From contig NZ_JBHTCX010000012.1 of assembly GCF_042666875.1 (NCBI RefSeq), positions 310,001-374,000 on the forward strand: DNA of 64,000 nt, given 5' to 3'. This stretch comes from Brachybacterium sp042666875. Its GTDB lineage: Bacteria > Actinomycetota > Actinomycetes > Actinomycetales > Dermabacteraceae. Under the pieces are notes generated by a model. The model saw only the letters and a program-made list of their open reading frames with translations. It did no database searches and had not been told where the DNA came from. This document shows, piece by piece, positions 8,777-16,580 of the stretch; the stretch's first letter is position 1; each line of letters starts with the position of its first letter. Made by a program: the position numbers and the translations under genes.

Positions 8777-9586
8777 ATGAGTCGAATCGCCATCACGGCT
8801 TTCAGCGGATGGAACGACGCGGGAGAGGCCGCCACGGGGGTGATCGAGCACCTGCTCGAGGTGTGGCCGTCGCGTCCTGCCGGAGCGGTCGATGCCGAGG
8901 AGTACATCGACTTCCAGGTCAACCGGCCCGAGATCCGCACGACGGAGGCGGGCCTGCGCGTGATCGACTGGCCCGACACCGAGCTGCGCATCCTCCAGCC
9001 CCCGCGGGGACCGGAGATCGTCACCGTCCTGGGCCCGGAGCCGTCCCTGCACTGGAAGCGCTTCTGTGACGAGGTGCTCGAGCAGATGCAGATCCTCGAC
9101 GTGAGCTCCGTCATCTCGCTGGGCGCGCTGCTGGCGGACTCGCCGCACTCGCGCCCGCTGCCGGTCTCCTCTGCGGTCGAGCCCGGGTCCGCCGAGCCGG
9201 TCGAGGACTCGGAGCTGTACTCCGGTCCGGTCGGGGTGCCGACGATCCTGGCGCGGCGCGCCGCCTCCGCCGGTCTCCGCACCACCAGCATCTGGGTGCA
9301 GGTGCCCCACTACGTCTCGCAGAACCCCTCGCCGAAGGCGGTGCTGGGTCTGCTGCGGGAGGTCCAGGAGCGCGTCAGCGCGCCGATCCCGATCGAGGAG
9401 CTGATCGAGGACGCGGAGGCGTGGGAGCGCGGTGTCGACGAGCTGGCCCGCACCGACGAGGACGTCGCGGAGTACGTGCGGCGACTGGAGCAGGCGCAGG
9501 ACGCGGCCGGGCTGCCCGAGGCCAGCGGCGACGCCATCGCGAAGGAGTTCGAGCAGTTCCTGCGGCGGCGACGCGAGTCGGAGTAG
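8777..9586 (+). CDS. PAC2 family protein
   Basis: Member of the PAC2 (proteasome assembly chaperone 2-like) family, widely conserved in actinobacteria and of uncertain function. The 269-residue protein begins SRIAITAFSGWNDAGEAATG, the hallmark start of these proteins, followed by YIDFQVNRP, a VLGPEPSLHW segment and the PHYVSQNPSPKAVLGLL motif. The C-terminal ~70 residues are helical and charged. The ATG at 8777 has no ribosome-binding site but a -10 box exactly 6 nt upstream, so it is probably leaderless. It is convergent with mshC across a hairpin-rich gap. Its presence beside a pupylation locus lacking prcBA shows that the family is not tied to the 20S particle. Confidence 0.88.
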   Translation: MSRIAITAFSGWNDAGEAATGVIEHLLEVWPSRPAGAVDAEEYIDFQVNRPEIRTTEAGLRVIDWPDTELRILQPPRGPEIVTVLGPEPSLHWKRFCDEVLEQMQILDVSSVISLGALLADSPHSRPLPVSSAVEPGSAEPVEDSELYSGPVGVPTILARRAASAGLRTTSIWVQVPHYVSQNPSPKAVLGLLREVQERVSAPIPIEELIEDAEAWERGVDELARTDEDVAEYVRRLEQAQDAAGLPEASGDAIAKEFEQFLRRRRESE

Positions 9587-9734
9587 TCCCCCTCCTTCCC
9601 GCGCGGCCCCCCTCCCGCGCGGCCCCCCTCCCGCACGGCCTCCTCCCAGGTGGTCTTCCTCCCGGGCGGCCTGCTTTCCGCGCGACGTCGCGGCGCAGGA
9701 CATGGCCCACCACGACGGCTCGCCGACCCGTGCC

Positions 9735-9784
9735 GCCCGTTCCCCCGATCCGTGTCTCCTGCGCCACGGATCGGGGGAACGGGC
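9735..9784. terminator. Bidirectional terminator-like hairpin between PAC2 gene and mshC
   Basis: Perfect 20-bp inverted repeat: arms 9735-9754 (gcccgttcccccgatccgtg) and 9765-9784, with a 10-nt loop. It lies between two converging genes, which suits a terminator used by both, although there is no T-run on either side. Confidence 0.6.
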
Positions 9785-9820
9785 CGGCGCGTCGGACCGG
9801 GGGAACGGGCCGGCGCGTCG
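9772..9820. repeat. Tandem 23-bp direct repeat
   Basis: A 23-bp unit beginning cgggggaacggg is present at 9772-9794 and identically at 9798-9820, a 26-bp period. The first copy includes the right arm of the hairpin, so the second copy gives an alternative partner for the left arm. Confidence 0.7.
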
Positions 9821-9852
9821 AGTCGGCCCGGGGCCGCCCGGCTGCCGGCCGC

Positions 9853-11118
9853 TCAGCTCGTGCGCGGAGTCAGGTCCAGTCCGAACAGGGCGTCCGCCGC
9901 GGCGGGCACATCGCCGGGAGCCCGGTCGCCGGCCTCGGGGGCTTCACCGCTGCCGGCCGAGTCGGAGGCCCAGGCGTCCAGGGCGCTCAGCGCGGACGGC
10001 GTGTCCAGGTCGTCGCGCAGCGCGCGGCGCAGCGCCTCGACCGTCTCCGGGTGCTGCCCTCCCTGTTCGGCGGCGCCCCGGTAGCTGTGCAGACGGCTCG
10101 TGGCGAGGTCGACCTCCTCGGCGGACCATTCCCAGTCGGCGCGGTAGTGATGGGCCATGAGCACCAGCCGGACCACCATCGGGTCGATGCCATCGCGCAC
10201 CAGTCGGTGGACGAAGACCAGGTTGCCCAGGGACTTGCTCATCTTCTCGCCCTCATGGGCGACCATGCCGCTGTGCATGTAGGTCCCGGCGAAGCCGCGG
10301 CCCAGGGCCACGGCATGCGCCGCGCCGAGGTCGTGATGGGGGAAGATCAGATCGCTGCCACCGGCCTGGACGTCGAAGGGCAGGCCGAGGCCGTCCTCGG
10401 CGATGCAGACGCACTCGACGTGCCAGCCGGGACGGCCACGGCCCAGGACACCGCCGTCCCACGCGGGCTCGCCCTCCCGTTCGGCGCGCCACAGCAGCGG
10501 ATCGAAGCGGCCCCGCTTGCCCTCGCGCTCCGGGTCACCGCCGCGCTCGGCGAAGACCGAGAGCATCTGCTGCTCGCTCCAGCCCGAGACATCGCCCAGC
10601 GCCCCGTCCACAGCCAGGTCGAGATACCAGTCCGGGCCCGCAGCGTCCTCGGCGGGGACGGGATACGCGCGTCCGCGCTCGTGCACGCGCTGGACCAGAG
10701 CGATGATCCCGTCCATGCTCTCGCTGACGGAGCGATAGGTGTCCGGGGCGAGGATGCGCAGCGCCTCCATGTCCTCGGCGAACAGGGCGGTCTGCGAGGC
10801 GGCGAGCTCGCGCCAGTCGACCCCGTCGCGGGCGGCACGCTCCAGCAGCGGGTCGTCGACGTCGGTGACGTTCTGGGCGACGTCCACCTCCAGCCCCGTG
10901 TCCAGCAGCGCACGCCGCATCAGGTCCGCGGCATGATACGTGGCCGCATGCCCCAGATGGGTCGCGTCGTACGGCGTGATCCCGCAGACGTACAGCCGGG
11001 CGCGACCGGGCATGATCGGGACGAGGGGCGCCACCCGCCCCGTCCGGGTGTCGTGCAGCCTCAGCGGGATGTCGGAGGCGGGAAGGGGCGTGATCGACGG
11101 GGAGGTCCAGGAAAGCAC
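9853..11118 (-). CDS. mshC: Cysteine:GlcN-inositol ligase MshC (mycothiol synthesis)
   Basis: ATP-dependent ligase that joins cysteine to 1D-myo-inositol 2-amino-2-deoxy-glucopyranoside, the third step of mycothiol synthesis; it is a cysteinyl-tRNA synthetase paralogue. The 421 residues include the HIGH-like YVCGITPYDATHLGHAATY, QNVTDVDDPL, PGWHVEC (zinc ligands), GGSDLIFPHH and the KMSKS loop (EKMSKSLGN). YDATHLGHAATY and the length distinguish it from CysS, which is longer. The GTG start at 11118 has TATGAT ending 6 nt upstream, so it is leaderless. uppP lies 28 nt upstream on the same strand. This gene alone implies that the host makes mycothiol. Confidence 0.94.
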   Translation of the reverse strand: MLSWTSPSITPLPASDIPLRLHDTRTGRVAPLVPIMPGRARLYVCGITPYDATHLGHAATYHAADLMRRALLDTGLEVDVAQNVTDVDDPLLERAARDGVDWRELAASQTALFAEDMEALRILAPDTYRSVSESMDGIIALVQRVHERGRAYPVPAEDAAGPDWYLDLAVDGALGDVSGWSEQQMLSVFAERGGDPEREGKRGRFDPLLWRAEREGEPAWDGGVLGRGRPGWHVECVCIAEDGLGLPFDVQAGGSDLIFPHHDLGAAHAVALGRGFAGTYMHSGMVAHEGEKMSKSLGNLVFVHRLVRDGIDPMVVRLVLMAHHYRADWEWSAEEVDLATSRLHSYRGAAEQGGQHPETVEALRRALRDDLDTPSALSALDAWASDSAGSGEAPEAGDRAPGDVPAAADALFGLDLTPRTS

Positions 11119-11124
11119 CGTCCG

Positions 11125-11130
11125 ATCATA
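11125..11130 (-). promoter_or_regulatory. -10 element for mshC (leaderless)
   Basis: TATGAT on the minus strand is followed by exactly 6 nt and then the GTG start of mshC. It suggests that mshC has its own leaderless transcript besides any read-through from uppP. Confidence 0.5.
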
Positions 11131-11146
11131 CGGGCCGTGCGAGGCC

Positions 11147-12019
11147 TCAGGCGCCGCCGAGAGGGTCGACCACTCCGAGCCACAGCAGAACCAGCAGCAC
11201 CAGGCCAGCGGCCACGCGGTAGAGGACGAAGGGCAGGTAGGAGCGGTTCTCGATCAGCCGCATGAACCACACGATGACGGCGTATCCCACCCCGAAGGCG
11301 ACGGCCGTCGAGATGATGATCGCCACCAAGGAGGGCTCCCCGGCCGCGGCTGCGGCGGCACGACCGTCGGCGGACAGCAGCGCCGGCACCTCCTTGGCGG
11401 CCTTGTAGAGGCCGGAGGCGAAGACGGCCGGGATGGCGAGGAGGAACGCGTAGCGTGCGGCGGCCTGACGGGTGTAGCCCATGAGGAGGCCTGCGGTGAT
11501 GGTCCCGCCGGACCGTGAGACGCCGGGGATCAGGGCGAGGGCCTGGGCGAGGCCGAAGAGGATGCCGTGACGGACGGTGAGGGTGTCCAGCTCCTTGCGC
11601 TGAGGAGCGATGCGGTCCGCCAGTCCGAGCAGCACACCGAATCCGATCAACATCGACGCGGTGATGTAGAGGTTGCGCAGGCCGTGATCGATCTGGTCCT
11701 CGAACAGCAGTCCGAGCACGCCGATCGGGATCGACCCGACGATCACCAGCCAGCCCATCCTCACGTCCGGATCGGACTGGGGGACCTTGCCGGCCAGGGC
11801 CTTGAACCACTTGCCGATGATGCGGGTGATGTCCTTCCAGAAGTACATCACCACGGCCGCTTCGGTGCCGAGCTGGATGATGGCGGTGAAGGCCGCGCCC
11901 GGGTCCTGGCCGGGATCCATGAGCTCACCGACGACGCGCACATGGGCGCTCGAGGAGATCGGGAGGAACTCGGTCAGTCCCTGGACGAGCCCCAGGATGA
12001 TCGCCTCGATGAACGACAT
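11147..12019 (-). CDS. uppP: Undecaprenyl-diphosphatase
   Basis: Membrane phosphatase that recycles undecaprenyl pyrophosphate to the monophosphate carrier for cell-wall synthesis (BacA/UppP family). The 290-residue protein has about eight membrane segments, the motif GLTEFLPISSSAHV near residue 15 and the second motif PGVSRSGGTI near residue 165, both conserved active-site regions. The ATG at 12019 has GAGGAG seven nt upstream. It is 28 nt upstream of mshC, and upstream of it is a strong hairpin ending the previous gene. Confidence 0.95.
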   Translation of the reverse strand: MSFIEAIILGLVQGLTEFLPISSSAHVRVVGELMDPGQDPGAAFTAIIQLGTEAAVVMYFWKDITRIIGKWFKALAGKVPQSDPDVRMGWLVIVGSIPIGVLGLLFEDQIDHGLRNLYITASMLIGFGVLLGLADRIAPQRKELDTLTVRHGILFGLAQALALIPGVSRSGGTITAGLLMGYTRQAAARYAFLLAIPAVFASGLYKAAKEVPALLSADGRAAAAAAGEPSLVAIIISTAVAFGVGYAVIVWFMRLIENRSYLPFVLYRVAAGLVLLVLLWLGVVDPLGGA

Positions 12020-12085
12020 GGACTCTCCTCGGGGAAGGACGGACGGCGCACTCGGGCCGACACGTTCATCGGCCTCGGACAGAGT

Positions 12086-12118
12086 ACGCGGCGCCGGGCT
12101 CGATGCCCGGCGCCGCGT
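12086..12118 (-). terminator. Hairpin terminator downstream of the acidic-protein gene
   Basis: A 13-bp perfect stem (12086-12098 with 12106-12118) and a 7-nt loop. It lies 56 nt after the stop of the leftward acidic-protein gene and before uppP. No T-run follows. Confidence 0.6.
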
Positions 12119-12173
12119 GGGGACCTGTGGTGAAGATGGCGTGCACGTTCTACGACCCGCTCATGGAGCGGTC

Positions 12174-12494
12174 TCAGCGCTCGGCGTCATCCTCGTCGTA
12201 GTCGCCGTCCTCGTAGTCATCGTCATCGTCCTCGTCGTCCTCGAACTCATCGAGGTCGTCGAAGTCGTCGTCATCCTCATCGTCGTCGTCCTCGGCGTCG
12301 AAGACGATGAGCGGGGTGGCGATGTCGTAGGCGTCGAACAGAGCGTCGTCGTAGGTGTCGAAGGCCGTGGTCAGACGTTCGGTCGCGGCGTCCAGGGCCG
12401 GATCGTCGTCACCGCGGGACGCGGCGGCGGCCTCGTAGTGACGTTCCAGGGCAGCGATCAGCGCAGCGAGAGCGGAGCGAGGATCCGTGTTCAT
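12174..12494 (-). CDS. Highly acidic small protein, function unknown
   Basis: A 106-residue protein. The N-terminal ~65 residues are helical (DPRSALAALIAALERHYEA), and the last ~40 are almost entirely Asp and Glu with some Tyr. Similar acidic-tailed small proteins occur in actinobacterial genomes without a known role; some annotations call them primosomal proteins, which I cannot support. The tail could mimic nucleic acid or bind basic proteins or metal, but this is speculation. The ATG has TACCGT ending 6 nt upstream, indicating a leaderless transcript. It is divergent from the DUF5703 gene. Confidence 0.7.
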   Translation of the reverse strand: MNTDPRSALAALIAALERHYEAAAASRGDDDPALDAATERLTTAFDTYDDALFDAYDIATPLIVFDAEDDDDEDDDDFDDLDEFEDDEDDDDDYEDGDYDEDDAER

Positions 12495-12500
12495 GGTTGG

Positions 12501-12506
12501 ACGGTA
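12501..12506 (-). promoter_or_regulatory. -10 element for the acidic-protein gene (leaderless)
   Basis: TACCGT on the minus strand, then 6 nt, then the ATG at 12494. No ribosome-binding site is seen. Confidence 0.45.
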
Positions 12507-12625
12507 CCGCGTCGGACGGCAGAATGGACAGTGGAACCGGCCGGGCCGGGGTCACGACTCTGCTCGTCGGGCAGCGGCGGCCCCGGAGCCGGCCGATACG
12601 CGTCTATGCACACAGGAGGATGCCG

Positions 12626-12928
12626 TTGTCCGGAGGCCAGCAGCCCCTCGCGGCTCGAATCGAGCACGTGCGCGATCCCCGCGGGATCAGGGATCTGCCG
12701 CTGGAGCGGGGACGCCGCGCGGAGGACTACGAGTTCCAGATCATCACGGTCCCGCGCAACAGCTCCGTGGCCCAGGTGCGGGCCACACTGACGGAGCAGG
12801 CCGAGTACGGCCGGTGGGAGCACGCCCGCACCCGCCTGTACATGGGCGGGGGCAAGAAGGTGTGGATGCGGCGACGCATCATCCGTGTCGAATCCACCCT
12901 CGGGTACTCCCCCGTGATCGAGATCTGA
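12626..12928 (+). CDS. DUF5703 family protein
   Basis: Small, basic actinobacterial protein of unknown function. The 100-residue product carries the family signature: EDYEFQIITVPRNSS, then LTEQAEYGRWEHARTRLY, then KKVWMRRRIIRV. I chose the TTG start at 12626 because AGGAGG lies 6 nt upstream; the ATG at 12620 is in frame but directly abuts the AGGAGG, too close to use it. It is divergent from the acidic-protein gene and is followed by a hairpin. Confidence 0.8.
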   Translation: MSGGQQPLAARIEHVRDPRGIRDLPLERGRRAEDYEFQIITVPRNSSVAQVRATLTEQAEYGRWEHARTRLYMGGGKKVWMRRRIIRVESTLGYSPVIEI

Positions 12929-12936
12929 GATCGCCG

Positions 12937-12963
12937 GCCCGTCCACAATCCTCCCGGACGGGC
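12937..12963 (+). terminator. Hairpin after DUF5703 gene
   Basis: An 8-bp stem (gcccgtcc at 12937-12944 with ggacgggc at 12956-12963) with an 11-nt loop, 9 nt after the stop. No T-run. Confidence 0.5.
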
Positions 12964-12985
12964 GGGAACCGTCCCGCATCTCTGG

Positions 12986-12991
12986 TGCAAT
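12986..12991 (+). promoter_or_regulatory. Possible -10 element for the prepilin-peptidase-like gene
   Basis: TGCAAT followed by 6 nt and the GTG start at 12998. It is weaker than other leaderless -10 boxes in the window because the second base is not A. Confidence 0.3.
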
Positions 12992-12997
12992 GACCGT

Positions 12998-13507
12998 GTG
13001 CCCGTTGCTGCTGCCCCGCTGATCCCGCTCGTCGTGCTGCTGGTGCTGTACCTGCCGCCGGCGCTGGTGCTGGCCTGGGTCGACGGGCGCGAACACCGCC
13101 TGCCCAATCCGTGGGTCGGCTCGATGACGGCGGCCGTGGCCGCCGCTCTGGCGATCACGGCGGCCGCCGTCCCCGCCCTGCGCGGCGGGCTGCGTACCGC
13201 TGTCGTGCTGGCGCTGGCGCTGGGGGTCGGCGCGATCCTGATCGCCCTGGTGGCGCCTGCGCTGCTGGGTATGGGCGACGCGAAGACGGTACCGGTGGTG
13301 GTGCTGATGTGCACCGCACTCGGCGGGGACGTGCTGATCGCCGGGCTGCTGGGGATCGCGCTGGTCGCGGGCGCCGCCGGGACCGTCGTGGTGGCCGTGA
13401 CCCGCCGCGCCGGCGTGCGCTTCGCTCTGGGCCCGGTGCTGCTGGCGGGGCCGTTCCTGGGCCTGCTGGGCGCTCCGGTGGTCCGCAGCGCTCTGGGGAC
13501 GGCCTGA
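12998..13507 (+). CDS. Prepilin peptidase-like (A24 family) membrane protein
   Basis: Likely type IV prepilin leader peptidase-like aspartic protease. The 169 residues are almost all membrane segments (about five). Two expected catalytic sites are visible: Asp29 in WVDGREHRLPN and the GxGD-type motif GMGDAK near residue 91. It lacks the N-terminal methyltransferase part of full-length PilD, as is usual for short actinobacterial forms that work in Flp/Tad pilus systems. No pilus genes are in this window. It starts with GTG and no ribosome-binding site. It is convergent with the next gene, with 2 nt between the stops. Confidence 0.72.
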   Translation: MPVAAAPLIPLVVLLVLYLPPALVLAWVDGREHRLPNPWVGSMTAAVAAALAITAAAVPALRGGLRTAVVLALALGVGAILIALVAPALLGMGDAKTVPVVVLMCTALGGDVLIAGLLGIALVAGAAGTVVVAVTRRAGVRFALGPVLLAGPFLGLLGAPVVRSALGTA

Positions 13508-13509
13508 GC

Positions 13510-14376
13510 TCAGGGGCCCTGCGACGGCTTCCCGGCGGCCTGGCGCTGGCGCCGCGCCTCGTACAGGGCGATCGAGCCTGCGATGGAGGCGTTCAGCGAG
13601 GAGGCGCTGCCGGTCATGGGGATCTCGGCGACGACGTCGCATCCCTCGCGCCAGCCGGCGCTCATCCCGATCGTCTCGTTGCCCACGACGATCACGACGG
13701 GGCCCGTGAGATCGACGTCGGAGATCGCGCGGCCACCGGCCTCGTCGAGACCGAGCACCGTCCAAGGTTCGCCCTCCCCGCGCCGGGAATCGACCCAGTC
13801 CAGCACGTCGCGGTGCGAGGCCCGTCGCAGCACGGGCTGGGCGAAGATCGACCCGGTGCTGGCACGGATGGCGGCCGGATCCCAGGGGTCGGCGCTGTGC
13901 CCGGTGATGATCAGGCCAGCGCCACCGAGTGCGTCGACGGTCCGGGCGAGGGACCCGATGTTGCCGGGACTCGAGGGCCGGTCGAAGACGACCAGCAACG
14001 AATCGGACGACGGCGTCAACCGGTCGAGGTCGTCGCTCGGCACCGCGGCCAGAGCGAGCAGCTCGGGGACCCCCTCCTCGCGCTCCCCCAGCTCGGCCAT
14101 CAGCTCCGCATCGACCTCGACGACCGGCGCCGGCGGCGAGGCCAGGAGCTCGCGGGCCCACCGGGAGGGCCGCTCCCGGCCGTCGGACAGCAGCGCCCGG
14201 ATCTCGACGCCATGGGCGATGGCCCGGGTGATCGGCCTGACCCCTTGGACGATCATCTCTCCGCTGCGGGAACGCTTGGTGCGGTTGGTCAGCAGGGACT
14301 GCCACTGCTGGAAGAGGGCGTTACGACGGGCGAGCCGCGCCGGGAGCCTGGTGCCGGTTCCGTGCGACCGCGTCAT
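13510..14376 (-). CDS. TrmH/SpoU family RNA 2'-O-methyltransferase
   Basis: SPOUT-fold methyltransferase acting on ribose 2'-OH of rRNA or tRNA; the exact target cannot be told from sequence. The 288 residues have an N-terminal substrate-binding region (ALFQQWQSLLTNRTKRSRSGEMIVQG) and a C-terminal SPOUT domain with VFDRPSSPGNIGSLARTVDALG, GSIFAQPVLR, VVGNETIGMSAGW and IPMTGSASSLNASIAGSIALYE, which cover motifs 1 to 3. The start at 14376 shares an ATGA overlap with the stop of trmL upstream, so the two methyltransferases are translationally coupled. Confidence 0.88.
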   Translation of the reverse strand: MTRSHGTGTRLPARLARRNALFQQWQSLLTNRTKRSRSGEMIVQGVRPITRAIAHGVEIRALLSDGRERPSRWARELLASPPAPVVEVDAELMAELGEREEGVPELLALAAVPSDDLDRLTPSSDSLLVVFDRPSSPGNIGSLARTVDALGGAGLIITGHSADPWDPAAIRASTGSIFAQPVLRRASHRDVLDWVDSRRGEGEPWTVLGLDEAGGRAISDVDLTGPVVIVVGNETIGMSAGWREGCDVVAEIPMTGSASSLNASIAGSIALYEARRQRQAAGKPSQGP

Positions 14377-14840
14377 GCGCCCGCCCCGTCGTATCCGAAC
14401 TGTCGCCACGCCTCGTACACGGCGATCGAGACGGCATTGGCGAGATTCAGGGAGCGCCGGGCCGGGAGCATGGGGATCCGCACCCGGGCGGTCACCCGGG
14501 GGTGCTCCAGGGCCGAGGCCGGCAGGCCGGTCGGCTCCGTGCCGAACAGCAGCACATCCTCGGGGGCGTAGTCGATCTCGTCGAAGGTCGTCTCGGTATG
14601 CGCGGTGAAGGCGAACACCCGCGCCGAGGGCGCGGCTGCCAGGGCGCGGTCCAGATCGGGGTGGATGCTCACATCGGCGAGATCGTGGTAGTCGAGCCCG
14701 GCCCGGCGCAGTTTCGCGTCCTCGAGATCGAAGCCGAGCGGCTCGATGAGGTGGAGCCGGGCCCCGGTCACGGCGGAGAGCCGGATGGCGTTGCCGGTGT
14801 TCCCGGCGATCGCGGGCTCATGGAGGAAGACGTGGACCAT
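14373..14840 (-). CDS. trmL: tRNA (cytidine/uridine-2'-O-)-methyltransferase TrmL-like
   Basis: Minimal SPOUT methyltransferase of 155 residues that in other bacteria methylates the wobble ribose of tRNA-Leu isoacceptors. Family motifs are present: HEPAIAGNTGNAIRLSAVTGARLHLIEPLGF, LRRAGLDY, LLFGTEPTGLP and IPMLPARRSLNLANAVSIAVYE. It is encoded just downstream of a tRNA-Leu gene on the same strand, a coincidence that fits its known substrate, although this tRNA is the GAG isoacceptor. The ATG at 14840 is chosen from the conserved MVHVFLHEP start. Confidence 0.9.
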   Translation of the reverse strand: MVHVFLHEPAIAGNTGNAIRLSAVTGARLHLIEPLGFDLEDAKLRRAGLDYHDLADVSIHPDLDRALAAAPSARVFAFTAHTETTFDEIDYAPEDVLLFGTEPTGLPASALEHPRVTARVRIPMLPARRSLNLANAVSIAVYEAWRQFGYDGAGA

Positions 14841-14920
14841 GCCGACGATTCTCCCACGGTGCTCCGTGGTGACCCGGGTCGTGACCCGGCGGTGCCTCAG
14901 CCGGCCGGTGACGCAGAAGA

Positions 14921-14947
14921 ACCCCGCTCCACGATCGGAGACGGGGT
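14921..14947 (-). terminator. Terminator of tRNA-Leu
   Basis: On the minus strand ACCCCGTCTCC pairs with GGAGCGGGGT around a short loop (one bulge), followed by TTCTTC. It starts 10 nt after the 3' end of the tRNA. Confidence 0.6.
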
Positions 14948-14956
14948 CCCACAGGG

Positions 14957-15042
14957 TGTCCGAGAGGGGACTTGAACCCCTACGCCCTAATACGGGCACT
15001 AGCACCTCAAGCTAGCGCGTCTACCAATTCCGCCACCCGGAC
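14957..15042 (-). tRNA. tRNA-Leu (anticodon GAG)
   Basis: An 86-nt class II tRNA. The 7-bp acceptor stem GTCCGGG/CTCGGAC (one G-U) is followed by discriminator A. The D arm holds TGGCGGAATTGGTAGACGCG. The anticodon stem CTAGC/GCTAG encloses loop TTGAGGT with anticodon GAG. A long variable arm comes next, and the T arm has GGTTCAAGTCC. The CCA end is not encoded. The long variable arm and discriminator A identify it as leucine. Confidence 0.97.
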
Positions 15043-15134
15043 AGGCGGCCGCCGCAGCGACTGAAGAAGATTAGCACGGGCCGGCGCTCGAAATGGGCCC
15101 CATCCGCCTCCTGCCAGCACGGACGTGAAGACAA

Positions 15135-15587
15135 TCACGCCATGACGCCGATCCGGCCGGTCCGCATGAGTGTGCGGAGGAGCTCCAGTGCCGCCTCCAC
15201 GCGGGCGACGAAGGGGCCGGCGGAGCTGTCCGGCAGGCGCTCGGCGAGGTCCTGCAGGGCGGCAGCGGCCAGGACGACCATCGTCGGGTCGGGGTCGATG
15301 AGCGAGTCCGGATCCCAGGCCTCCAGAGTGGCCAGGGTCTGGTCGAGCTCGTCGGAGGCGGCGTGCTGGGTCGCGGTCAGCAGGTCCACCCGGGCCCGGG
15401 TGGCCAGTGCTGTGCAGCGTCGCAGCAGCGGTGTCGAGACGTCCGGGCCGATGGGCGCAGTGTCCGTGGCCGGATCGGCTGTGGACTTCGCCGTGGGCGG
15501 GGACGTGGCGGGGACGATCGTGGCAGAACCGGCTCGCTGCGGGTCGATGGGGTCGTTCTCGCCCCCGAGCCCTTGGTCCAGGTCCAT
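15135..15587 (-). CDS. Hypothetical protein
   Basis: A 150-residue protein I do not recognise. The first ~50 residues are polar and probably disordered (GENDPIDPQRAGSATIVPATSP). The rest is helical, with a repeating Leu/Ala pattern (LLTATQHAASDELDQTLATLEAW, MVVLAAAALQDLAERL, ARVEAALELLRTLM). No membrane segment or signal peptide. The ATG at 15587 has a good GAGGAAG upstream and a plausible promoter lies 58 nt further up, so it looks like a real gene rather than a shadow of the opposite strand. Confidence 0.55.
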   Translation of the reverse strand: MDLDQGLGGENDPIDPQRAGSATIVPATSPPTAKSTADPATDTAPIGPDVSTPLLRRCTALATRARVDLLTATQHAASDELDQTLATLEAWDPDSLIDPDPTMVVLAAAALQDLAERLPDSSAGPFVARVEAALELLRTLMRTGRIGVMA

Positions 15588-15644
15588 GAGTCACTTCCTC
15601 GTGCTCGATCCAGCGGCGTCCGACGAGACCCGTCGGGCGCCGCC

Positions 15645-15674
15645 ACTTTACTACTCCTTTGCTGAACCCGACAA
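15645..15674 (-). promoter_or_regulatory. Candidate promoter for the 150-residue hypothetical gene
   Basis: On the minus strand TTGTCG (-35) and TAAAGT (-10) are separated by 18 nt. It sits in a locally AT-richer patch between aroE and the hypothetical gene. Confidence 0.35.
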
Positions 15675-15689
15675 GGGAGCACGGTGTCG

Positions 15690-16580
15690 TCAGCCCGGCG
15701 TCCCGGGGCCCGAGGCGCGCCGGGCGAGCTCTCCGCGCGCCGCCGCCAGCATCTCGGTGACGGGGGCCGCGGTGACCGCGAGCATGGAGCGCACCTGCAT
15801 GTCGGCCTGGTGAGCCAGCATCTCGAGACCGTCGGCGACGGTGCCGCCGCGCTCGGCGACCAGGGCCGCCAGCGGGGCCGGCCACGGGTCGTAGAGCACG
15901 TCGAGGAACACCTGCGGCACCGCGAGCGGCTCGCGCCGGCGCCAGTCGGCGGCGACCGTCTCGGCGCCGCCGACGGCGAGGGCGCTGACGACGACCTCCG
16001 CCGTCAGGGCAGCGTTATTGTCCTCCCACGCCACCAGCTCGACGGGGGTACCGGCCCGGGCGGCGAGGGCCTCCAGCGGTGCCAGCTTCTCCGGGCTGCG
16101 TGCCGTCAGCACGATGGTGCCGGTCCCGAGAGCGACCAGGGCGGCGACCGCGCTGAGCGCCGTCGACCCCGACCCGATCACCGCGCCCCGAACGGGCCCG
16201 GCAGTTCCGGAGCCGGCGGGTGCGACGCCGTGATCGCCCAGTGCCGCCACGATCCCGTGGACATCGTGGTTCTCCGCCCTCCACGTGCCGTCGGGGCGAC
16301 GGATCAGGGTGTTGGAGACGCCCAGGTCGCGCGAGGTCTCATCGGTCTCGGCGGCCAGCGCGAAGGCCTCCGGCTTGCCGGGCATCGTCACGCTCAGGCC
16401 GTCCAGCTCGCGGCCGGCGCCGCCCTGCACGAATGCCTCCAGCTCGCCGGCGGGGACGTCGTAGCGCTCGTACGTCGCGTCCTCGATACCAAGGGTGCGG
16501 TAGGCGGCGGCATGCAGGACGGGCGAGAGCGAATGCGCGACCGGCGAGCCCACCACCGCGAACCGGGAGGGGGCGGTCAC
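15690..16580 (-). CDS. aroE: Shikimate dehydrogenase
   Basis: NADPH-dependent reduction of 3-dehydroshikimate to shikimate in aromatic amino acid synthesis. The 296-residue protein has the substrate-site motif HSLSPVLHAAAY, the catalytic-lysine segment LSVTMPGK, ENHDVHG (the N..D motif), and a Rossmann motif VIGSGSTALSAVAALVALG that departs slightly from the usual GAGGA. The GTG start at 16580 overlaps the mltG stop by 4 nt (GTGA). It is the last gene of the alaS-ruvX-mltG-aroE string. Some actinobacterial paralogues act on quinate or have unknown substrates, so specificity is inferred. Confidence 0.88.
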   Translation of the reverse strand: MTAPSRFAVVGSPVAHSLSPVLHAAAYRTLGIEDATYERYDVPAGELEAFVQGGAGRELDGLSVTMPGKPEAFALAAETDETSRDLGVSNTLIRRPDGTWRAENHDVHGIVAALGDHGVAPAGSGTAGPVRGAVIGSGSTALSAVAALVALGTGTIVLTARSPEKLAPLEALAARAGTPVELVAWEDNNAALTAEVVVSALAVGGAETVAADWRRREPLAVPQVFLDVLYDPWPAPLAALVAERGGTVADGLEMLAHQADMQVRSMLAVTAAPVTEMLAAARGELARRASGPGTPG

